This document shows, piece by piece, positions 58,063 through 64,000 of a DNA stretch of 64,000 nt (the stretch's first letter is position 1; the number at the start of each line of letters is the position of its first letter). The notes beneath the pieces are model-generated. The model was given only the letters and a program-made list of their open reading frames with translations. It ran no database searches and had not been told where the DNA came from. The translations under genes were made by a program, and so were the position numbers. The DNA is taken from positions 29,104-93,103 of the forward strand of contig NZ_BAUT01000009.1 of NCBI RefSeq assembly GCF_000513095.1. Direction: 5' to 3'. The stretch is from Halalkalibacter wakoensis JCM 9140 (lineage in GTDB: Bacteria > Bacillota > Bacilli > Bacillales > Bacillaceae_D).

Positions 58063-59726
58063 TTACACCAAAATACGATATTCTTTTATCTTGTTATACA
58101 ACGTTCCTCTAGAGATACCGAGGAGATTGGCTGCAGCGCTTTTATTCCCATACGTCTTACGAAGGCTTCTTCAATCATAATTGCCTCGTTATTTCCAGAA
58201 TGGATCTGCCCATCCGATGAAACATTTTCTTCCTCTTGCAAACCATGCATCTCTGTTAGCGTAGGGGGTAAATGCTTTAGTGAGATTTCCCCACCATCTA
58301 GCAATACGATGCATCGCTCAATTACATTTCGGAGCTCTTTCACATTGCCTGGCCACGAATAATGAACAAACACATCCATGACTTCTTGCGAAAGGTTTGG
58401 AATTTCCTTTTGATATTTCTGACTAAATTCTTCAACAAATTGATCCACTAATTCAATTATATCCTTCGTCCGATTACGCAATGGAGGAAGATCAATTGTA
58501 ATAATTGCTAAGCGATAATAAAGGCTTTCATTAAACTCCCCTCTTCTTACCATCTCTTCAAGTGGTTGAGTGGAAGAAGCAATCATTCGTGTTTGTGTCG
58601 TAATCCGTTCATCCCCCCCTACACGGTAGAAAGAGGGGTTCTCAAGATAATCAAGTACCTTTTCTTGAAATTCCAGTGGCATTCTATCAATGGCTTCAAT
58701 AAATAACGTTCCGTTGTCTGCTTGCTCAAGTTTCGAGCTGTTTTCTGTGTTTTGATAGCCAAACAACTCTGCTTCAAAAAGTCCCGGAGGAATGGTTTGA
58801 CAATTCATCGAAACAAATGGACCGTTTCTTTTTGAACCTCCATAATGAATTGCTTGTGCAAACATTTCTTTACCTGAGCCTGCCTCCCCTGTTAAAAGAA
58901 CAGGAATATCCGCATAAGCTACTTTTTGTGCAACATGAAAGGCTTCTTGTATTTCTGACTCTCCTCCTAATAGGAAAGAGAACGGTTCTTTTTCATTAAC
59001 AAGTACCGAGGCTTGGGAATCAAGCTCCTCATTCAACCGGACTACCCTAGTAATATCTTGTTCTGTGGCGACTCCCCCGATAATTTTGTTATCGTACAAT
59101 ATAGGAGAAGCATTGATCAAAACATGCGTTTTATCATTCGGTCGATGATAGGCTCCTCGGACTGGTAAACCTTCTGTTAAAATACGATGAAGATAGACCG
59201 ATTCTGTTTGGAAATGCTCACTAATTTTTTGGCCAATAATCTCTTCCCGCTTGATTTTATATGTTCCTTCAGCTGCCGTATTCCAGCAAAGCACAGCCCC
59301 TTCATGATCAACAGCCGTTACAGCATCATTAACCGTTTCAGCTAAAGTTTGAAAATACGAGGTTATCTTTGCCTTTTCTTCTTTTAAATACCGTGACCAT
59401 TCACTAGCCGTAACAATTCCAACAAAATCGGATCCTTCCCGAACGATTACCGGCCTGCTCCAGATCTCATCTTGTTCTGAGATTTCCTCTAACGTTGTCA
59501 CAGCCGAAGTCATCCATTCAATTTCATTAAGCCAATCTCCAACTAGTTGAAAGTCTTTACCTAAGGCAATAAGCTTACTCTCATCCTTTGCGATCACATA
59601 CGTTTTTTGCCCAGTAATAATAACAAAATCATTTTGCGTTAATGTTGTTATTACATCTTTTAAAGGGGTGTCAGACTCCAGAATCGCAAAGGCGTTATGA
59701 ATATAAATCTGTCCAATTCTGAACAT
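58063..59726 (-). CDS. NtrC-type AAA+ regulator lacking GAFTGA, C-terminal frameshift
   Basis: Regulator next to the proline-degradation genes. Residues ~7-115 look like a CBS pair, ~123-230 a PAS domain, ~250-480 the AAA+ domain with Walker A TGEAGSGKE (~279-287), and WPGNVKELRN (~458-467). The sigma-54 contact loop GAFTGA is missing (LFGYQNTENSSKLEQ instead) and Walker B reads TLFIEAID instead of LFLDEI. The frame as given ends at 58086 with ALQPISSVSLEERCITR, but the next frame encodes YGNKSAAANLLGISRGTLYN and KIKEYRILV, a Fis-type HTH; one missing base near 58152 explains this. Restored end is 58063. Likely controls putB-putC (inference). Confidence 0.87.
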
Positions 59727-59801
59727 ACTAAGTCCCTTCTCTTGTAGTTTCTTTTTAACTATAACATAGATTGAACAGTAGTATCTAAATGAAACAAAGC
59801 A

Positions 59802-59815
59802 TTAAACACTTTTGT
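59802..59815. promoter_or_regulatory. Candidate operator upstream of AAA+ regulator
   Basis: TTAAACACTTTTGT (minus strand ACAAAAGTGTTTAA), 76 nt before the regulator start. The same motif occurs twice ahead of the proline operon, which suggests autoregulation. Confidence 0.5.
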
Positions 59816-59835
59816 TTATCGAGAAAAATCATCCG

Positions 59836-59886
59836 TTTTGTTAGAGAGCACGGAAAAAAGGAATATTTCCGTACTCTCTAACAAAA
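59836..59886. repeat. Long inverted repeat between regulator and putC
   Basis: 21-bp arms with one mismatch (TTTTGTTAGAGAG.ACGGAAA) around a 9-nt loop. Could be a bidirectional transcription block; no T run follows on the minus strand. Confidence 0.55.
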
Positions 59887-59911
59887 TGAATAAACCATTT
59901 TTCGTTTGCTA

Positions 59912-59946
59912 AAGCCTGCTACAAGTATTCTTCTCCTAGCAGGCTT
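59912..59946 (-). terminator. Hairpin downstream of putC
   Basis: Perfect 10-bp stem AAGCCTGCTA / TAGCAGGCTT with a 15-nt loop, about 60 nt after the putC stop; T run short. Confidence 0.55.
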
Positions 59947-60008
59947 GCAAGTTGTGAAGCTATTAAATGACATTTCAAATAGCCTGTTCTTTCAACTGAG
60001 ATTTTGAA

Positions 60009-61577
60009 TTATAATTTTCGAGACGTTAATTTTGCTTGTGTAAAAAGCAGCATATAATCATATCCACCTGCTTTTGAGTCCGTTCCAGACATGTTGAAAC
60101 CTCCAAATGGATGCACTCCAACTAATGCTCCAGTACATTTACGATTAATATAAAGGTTCCCGCAATGCATCGTCTCAAGCGCATATTCAATACGGTCTTC
60201 AACACTTGAATAGTAAGCGCCCGTTAACCCATAATCTGTATCGTTGTAAATCGCTATTGCTTCCTTCCAATCAGCTGCTTTAGCAAGTGCTAACACTGGT
60301 CCGAAGATTTCTTCTTGCATAATACGCGCCTTAGGATCCACATCAGCAAACACAGTTGGCTGAATAAAATAGCCTTTGCCTTCCGCTCTTGAACCGCCTA
60401 CTTTTAAAGTCCCTTCTGATTTGCCAATTTCAATATAACTTAACACCTTTTTCAACGCTTTTTCATCAATGACTGGACCTATCGGAGCGTTTTCTTCTGG
60501 TAAACCAATTTGAAGTTTCTTCGTTAACTCCACCACTTTATCAACTACTTCATCGTAAACCGATTCAACGATTATGGCACGTGAGCCCGCTGAACACTTT
60601 TGTCCTTGGAAACCAAAAGCAGAAGCAACAATTCCTTGTGCTGCAGCATCTAAATCTGCTGTCTCGTCAATAACGCACCCGTCTTTTCCACCCATTTCAG
60701 CGATCACACGCTTTAGCCAAATTTGTCCTGGTTGTACTTTTGAAGCCCGTTCATAAATACGGCAGCCAACTTCACGAGAACCTGTAAACGAGACAAAACG
60801 TGTTTTCGGATGCTCTACTAAATACTCGCCAACTTCAAGTCCATCACCTGGTACAAAATTTAAAACTCCTTTTGGCAAGCCCACTTCTTCCATTAACTCA
60901 ACAAATTTTGCAGCGACAACCGGAGCAGAATCAGCTGGTTTTAATAAAACGGTATTTCCAGAAACAATCGCCGCTACAGTCGTACCAGCCATAATGGCTA
61001 ACGGGAAGTTAAAGGGAGAAATGATAATACCAACTCCAAGAGGAATGTACGAAATCTGATTATTCTCTCCTTCAAGCTTTGTTAAAGGTTGATGTGTACT
61101 TGTCTCGCTTAGTCGAATCATTTCTCTTGCATAAAATTCCATAAAATCAATTGCTTCCGCAGTATCTGCATCAGCTTCAGCCCAGTTTTTTCCAACTTCA
61201 TACACAAGCCAAGAAGAAAATTCGTGCTTACGCTGTCTCATTAAGTTTGCTGCTTTAAACAAATAGTCAGCACGTTCAGCCACATTAACTTTTTTCCATG
61301 ACTCGAATGCAACTAGCGCTTCTTGCATCGCCTGTTCAGCTAATTCTGTTGTTGCTTTGTTTACATACCCCACTACTTCATCTATATTAGCTGGATTAAT
61401 GGAAACAATCTGTTTGTCCGACGTTATTTTTTCCGCACCAATGGATAAAGGGTAATGTTTTCCAAGTTCAGCTTTGACTGTCTTTAGAGCGTCTTGAATG
61501 TCTTTTTTGTTTTCTTCGTTAGAAAAATTCGTAAATGGTTCATTTTGAAATAGAGAAATATTTGTTGTTGTTGTCAT
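60009..61577 (-). CDS. pruA: L-glutamate gamma-semialdehyde (P5C) dehydrogenase
   Basis: Oxidises pyrroline-5-carboxylate/glutamate semialdehyde to glutamate with NAD+, the second step of proline catabolism. 522 residues, full length. Motifs: [29 protein letters not shown] (cofactor), catalytic base in [10 protein letters not shown] and catalytic Cys in [14 protein letters not shown], with [17 protein letters not shown] near the end. The ATG at 61577 (GGAG 10 nt upstream) is preferred to the TTG at 61586. It follows the proline dehydrogenase gene by 17 nt, so it is the second gene of a putB-putC-type operon. Confidence 0.95.
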   Translation of the reverse strand: MTTTTNISLFQNEPFTNFSNEENKKDIQDALKTVKAELGKHYPLSIGAEKITSDKQIVSINPANIDEVVGYVNKATTELAEQAMQEALVAFESWKKVNVAERADYLFKAANLMRQRKHEFSSWLVYEVGKNWAEADADTAEAIDFMEFYAREMIRLSETSTHQPLTKLEGENNQISYIPLGVGIIISPFNFPLAIMAGTTVAAIVSGNTVLLKPADSAPVVAAKFVELMEEVGLPKGVLNFVPGDGLEVGEYLVEHPKTRFVSFTGSREVGCRIYERASKVQPGQIWLKRVIAEMGGKDGCVIDETADLDAAAQGIVASAFGFQGQKCSAGSRAIIVESVYDEVVDKVVELTKKLQIGLPEENAPIGPVIDEKALKKVLSYIEIGKSEGTLKVGGSRAEGKGYFIQPTVFADVDPKARIMQEEIFGPVLALAKAADWKEAIAIYNDTDYGLTGAYYSSVEDRIEYALETMHCGNLYINRKCTGALVGVHPFGGFNMSGTDSKAGGYDYMLLFTQAKLTSRKL

Positions 61578-61594
61578 CGTAATCAAGCTCCTTT

Positions 61595-62509
61595 TTATTT
61601 AAAAAGATTTTTTACTACAAACCAGACATTAGCAGGTCGTTCTGCTAATCGCCTCATGAAAAAGCCAAACCAGTCGATTCCATAAGGAACATAAACTCGT
61701 ACTTTGTATCCTTCTTTGACCAATTGATCTTGTAATTCAACGCATATGCCATACAACATTTGAAATTCAAATTGTTCATTTGGAATGTTATTTTCCTTTA
61801 CGAACTGTTTTGTGTAGGTAATGATTTGTTCATCATGGCTTGCGATTGCGGTATAATTTCCATTTAATAAATGTGTTTTTATAATAGATTGAAAGTTTTC
61901 ATCTACATCTTTCTTATCTGGAAAAGCAACGTTAGGTGATTCCTTATAAGCTCCTTTTACGAGACGGAGGTTTGCACGGCACTTGTTTAATTCATGCATG
62001 TCTTGTTCCGTTCTGTACAAATAAGCTTGTATCACTAGACCGACATTGTCATACTCTTTTCTTAGTTCTTCATAAATATCGATGGATACTTGACAATGTG
62101 CATAATCTTCCATATCAATGCGAACGAAATTGTCGTAAAGCTTCGCAGTATCAAGAATTTTCCGTAAATTTTGCATGCATAAGTCTTTCCTAATATCTAG
62201 TCCAATCGATGTTAGTTTCAGAGATAAGTTTGATGTTACGCCAGCTTCAGCAATAGCCTCTAATGTGCGAATACACATCAGTGCAGATTCAATTGCTTCT
62301 TCCTCGGTAAAAACAAACTCGCCCAAATGATCAAGGGTGACTACTTTCCCATGTTCATTCAACGTTTGAACGGTATGAATGGCTGCTTCAATCGTTTCTC
62401 CAGCAATAAATCGACTTGCTCCAAAACGTAATCCATATTTTTTAGCCAACTGATTAGCCGAACGATTTTTCCCTAGTGTCTGAAACACATTTCGCATTAA
62501 CACTTCCAT
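61595..62509 (-). CDS. putB: Proline dehydrogenase
   Basis: FAD-dependent oxidation of proline to P5C. 304 residues, typical of monofunctional Bacillus PutB. TIM-barrel motifs [85 protein letters not shown]. The ATG at 62509 is preferred: GGGGGGATGTT precedes it and the product has normal length, whereas the 42 extra upstream codons are out of family. First gene of the operon; two copies of the shared operator motif and a TATAAT box lie upstream. Confidence 0.95.
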   Translation of the reverse strand: MEVLMRNVFQTLGKNRSANQLAKKYGLRFGASRFIAGETIEAAIHTVQTLNEHGKVVTLDHLGEFVFTEEEAIESALMCIRTLEAIAEAGVTSNLSLKLTSIGLDIRKDLCMQNLRKILDTAKLYDNFVRIDMEDYAHCQVSIDIYEELRKEYDNVGLVIQAYLYRTEQDMHELNKCRANLRLVKGAYKESPNVAFPDKKDVDENFQSIIKTHLLNGNYTAIASHDEQIITYTKQFVKENNIPNEQFEFQMLYGICVELQDQLVKEGYKVRVYVPYGIDWFGFFMRRLAERPANVWFVVKNLFK

Positions 62510-62656
62510 AACATCCCCCCTTTTTTGTAACCAAGAAAACTTAAAATGATAGATATTAAGCCGGCCATACATGTACAAACACCACCTCCACAACTCGAAC
62601 AACCTTGTTAATAACAGTTTATTAAATTTAAACAATATTGTTCATTCGTTGATGTA

Positions 62657-62662
62657 ATTATA
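62657..62662 (-). promoter_or_regulatory. -10 box of the proline operon promoter
   Basis: TATAAT on the minus strand (in AAAATATAATTACATC), about 150 nt before the putB start. The -35 position has no consensus hexamer and is covered by the proximal operator copy, which fits an activator-dependent sigma-A promoter. Confidence 0.55.
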
Positions 62663-62669
62663 TTTTATT

Positions 62670-62682
62670 TTGGACACTTTTA
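62670..62682. promoter_or_regulatory. Proximal candidate operator of the proline operon
   Basis: TTGGACACTTTTA (minus strand TAAAAGTGTCCAA), overlapping the -35 region; second copy 52 bp upstream. Confidence 0.5.
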
Positions 62683-62721
62683 TTACATATATGAGAGATT
62701 TTTTGACAAAAAACTTTTAAA

Positions 62722-62735
62722 TTGAACACTTTTGT
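62722..62735. promoter_or_regulatory. Distal candidate operator of the proline operon
   Basis: TTGAACACTTTTGT (minus strand ACAAAAGTGTTCAA). It lies 52 bp, about five helical turns, from the proximal copy and matches the copy ahead of the AAA+ regulator gene. Confidence 0.5.
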
Positions 62736-62750
62736 AAAGTTCACCACACA

Positions 62751-62775
62751 AAAAAAACGAGTCAATTTGACCCGC
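62751..62775 (-). terminator. Terminator of HMG-CoA lyase gene
   Basis: Minus strand stem CGGGTC / GACTCG around AAATT, followed by eight T, 24 nt after the stop codon. Confidence 0.7.
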
Positions 62776-62798
62776 TGCCCTACTCACTATTATTTATC

Positions 62799-63704
62799 TC
62801 ATTCATTTTGAGAATTGAACACTTGCATACTATGACTTTGTAGATCTCTACCGATTTTTTCTTGAATGAATGATGCTGCATGGATAAGCTTATTGTAATC
62901 AATACCTGTTGCAATTTTCATTCCATTTAGCATATAAACTAAATCATCTGTCGCTAAATTTCCAGATGCTCCTTTTGCGTATGGACATCCTCCTAAACCA
63001 CCTAATGAAGAATCAAACGTTGTAATTCCCATACCTAATGAGCTCAACACATTCGCCAATGCGATTCCCCTTGTATCATGAAAATGCATAGCCAATTTCT
63101 CAGCAGGATAACGCTTAAGCAAAACATCTAAAACTTCTTGTACTTGCTTTGGATTTGCTACCCCAATGGTGTCCCCTAACGAAAGTTCACCAATGCCCAT
63201 TTCAAATAAAGCTTCTGCTATACGTACAACTTGCTCTACATTAATAACTCCCTCATACGGGCAGCCAAAAACCGTTGACATATATCCTCGTACCCTTTTT
63301 TTCTCCTTGATAGCCTCTTTTACAACAACATTCACACTTGAAAGAGATTGCGAGATGGATTGATTCGTATTTTTTCGACTATGTGTTTCACTGACTGACG
63401 TAAAAACAGCAATTTCATCAATATTCACTTCAAGTGCTCTTTCTAATCCTTTTTGGTTAGGTACTAGCGCTGTATAGACAACATCTTTTTCCTTCGTAAT
63501 TCCACGCGCAACCTCTTTTGCATCAGATAAGGAAGGAATCCACTTCGGATGAACAAAAGAGGTTAATTCAATCGATGTTAGCCCCGTTTTCGATAATTGA
63601 TTAATCCAAGCAATCTTATCCTCAGTTGGAAGAAAAAGAGGTTCATTTTGTAAACCATCTCTTGGACCAACCTCTTTTACCTTAACTTGACTCGGCCATT
63701 GCAT
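62799..63704 (-). CDS. Hydroxymethylglutaryl-CoA lyase
   Basis: Cleaves 3-hydroxy-3-methylglutaryl-CoA to acetyl-CoA and acetoacetate, a late step of leucine degradation. 301 residues. HMGL-like TIM barrel: VKEVGPRDGLQNE at the N terminus, TSFVHPKWIPSLSDA, GDTIGVANP, the metal ligands in MHFHDTRGIALAN and the catalytic Cys loop GLGGCPYAKGASGNLATDD. The ATG at 63704 is chosen (GGAGGG 9 nt upstream); the frame's extension to 63881 has no family similarity. Acetoacetate produced here could be used by the thiolase-scoAB operon 33 kb away. Confidence 0.95.
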   Translation of the reverse strand: MQWPSQVKVKEVGPRDGLQNEPLFLPTEDKIAWINQLSKTGLTSIELTSFVHPKWIPSLSDAKEVARGITKEKDVVYTALVPNQKGLERALEVNIDEIAVFTSVSETHSRKNTNQSISQSLSSVNVVVKEAIKEKKRVRGYMSTVFGCPYEGVINVEQVVRIAEALFEMGIGELSLGDTIGVANPKQVQEVLDVLLKRYPAEKLAMHFHDTRGIALANVLSSLGMGITTFDSSLGGLGGCPYAKGASGNLATDDLVYMLNGMKIATGIDYNKLIHAASFIQEKIGRDLQSHSMQVFNSQNE

Positions 63705-64000
63705 ATTGCATCTCCCTCCGTTCGAAATCATTTCCGTTGTTTCTTCACATTGATAACGTTTACATTTTTTTCGATCTGTTTTCTTGATTTTATTCGTAAT
63801 CCGTTTATCACATTCCGCCTCTTCAAAATTTAGATAAGGACTAATAAAAAAAGTGAGGGTATTTCCATATTTAAACACCATTTTTACTCAACCAGTTTCA
63901 CAGAAGCAGGTTTCTTTTTTTTAATGACCTTTCGAAGATTATTAATTCATTAAGATAGGAAGGTTATACAATTGTAACTGTCTCTGAAGGATTAAATAAA
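63705..64000. other. Region upstream of HMG-CoA lyase gene
   Basis: Leader and promoter region of the lyase gene up to the window edge. No other gene or clear regulatory site is supported. Confidence 0.4.

Overview
The window is a low-GC chromosomal segment from a Gram-positive, endospore-forming Bacillaceae-type bacterium. Supporting signs are strong AGGAGG-type ribosome binding sites, frequent TTG/GTG starts, a T-box leader, a yybP-ykoY riboswitch, a YtvI-type sporulation membrane protein, SbcCD, HPr kinase, UppP, PutB/PutC-type proline catabolism and several Bacillus small membrane-protein families. The exact genus cannot be read from the sequence.

Layout. 1-2117: catalase-peroxidase KatG, cut by the left edge. 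2219-4123 (-): alpha/beta hydrolase and an acyl-CoA-reductase-like SDR. 4.2-5.3 kb: non-coding, with a palindromic repeat array. 5.3-13.0 kb (-): a Wadjet (jetD-A-B-C) SMC-type plasmid/DNA defence operon with three frameshifts, then a second repeat array in inverted orientation, a DUF559-like nuclease/winged-helix gene, and sbcD-sbcC. 19-23 kb: HAD phosphatase, an EAL-domain remnant, a badly frameshifted TcaA-like zinc-ribbon membrane protein, and a 52-bp tandem palindromic array. 23-25 kb (+): aldehyde dehydrogenase and a hemolysin III-family protein. 25-28 kb (-): small membrane or lipoprotein genes and an ASCH protein. 27.8-31.4 kb: thiolase-scoA-scoB acetoacetate operon with a divergent LysR regulator. 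31.5-32.9 kb: T-box-controlled trpS. 32.9-37.7 kb (-): small membrane proteins, an S41-protease-like lipoprotein and a WG-repeat lipoprotein. 37.8-40.2 kb (+): NERD-domain protein, a second 52-bp array, and an IS3-family (IS150-like) element inserted in that array with a 3-bp target duplication. 40.3-45.6 kb (-): MscS channel, Na+/Ca2+ antiporter, YtvI, uppP behind a Mn riboswitch, and an HprK homologue. 45.9-48.7 kb (-): NIS siderophore synthetase and FhuF-like ferric reductase with a Fur box. 49.0-52.6 kb (-): four-gene NMT1/ThiY-type ABC importer. 52.9-57.5 kb (-): a two-gene unit of a giant Upf1-like SF1 helicase and an unrecognised partner. 58.1-62.5 kb (-): proline degradation (PRODH, P5C dehydrogenase) with an AAA+ regulator lacking the sigma-54 contact loop, and shared candidate operators. 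62.8-63.7 kb (-): HMG-CoA lyase.

Single-base frameshifts recur (jetA, jetC twice, EAL remnant, tcaA-like four times, hemolysin III, scoA, scoB, the AAA+ regulator). Several are one missing base in a 2-3 nt homopolymer of an otherwise conserved gene, so part of this is probably assembly or sequencing error. The tcaA-like gene and the EAL fragment look like genuine decay.

The most unusual items are the helicase/partner unit, the GAFTGA-less proline regulator with its repeated operator, the Mn riboswitch ahead of uppP, and several ~52-bp-period palindromic arrays, two of which bracket the Wadjet locus. No tRNA, rRNA or CRISPR array was seen.
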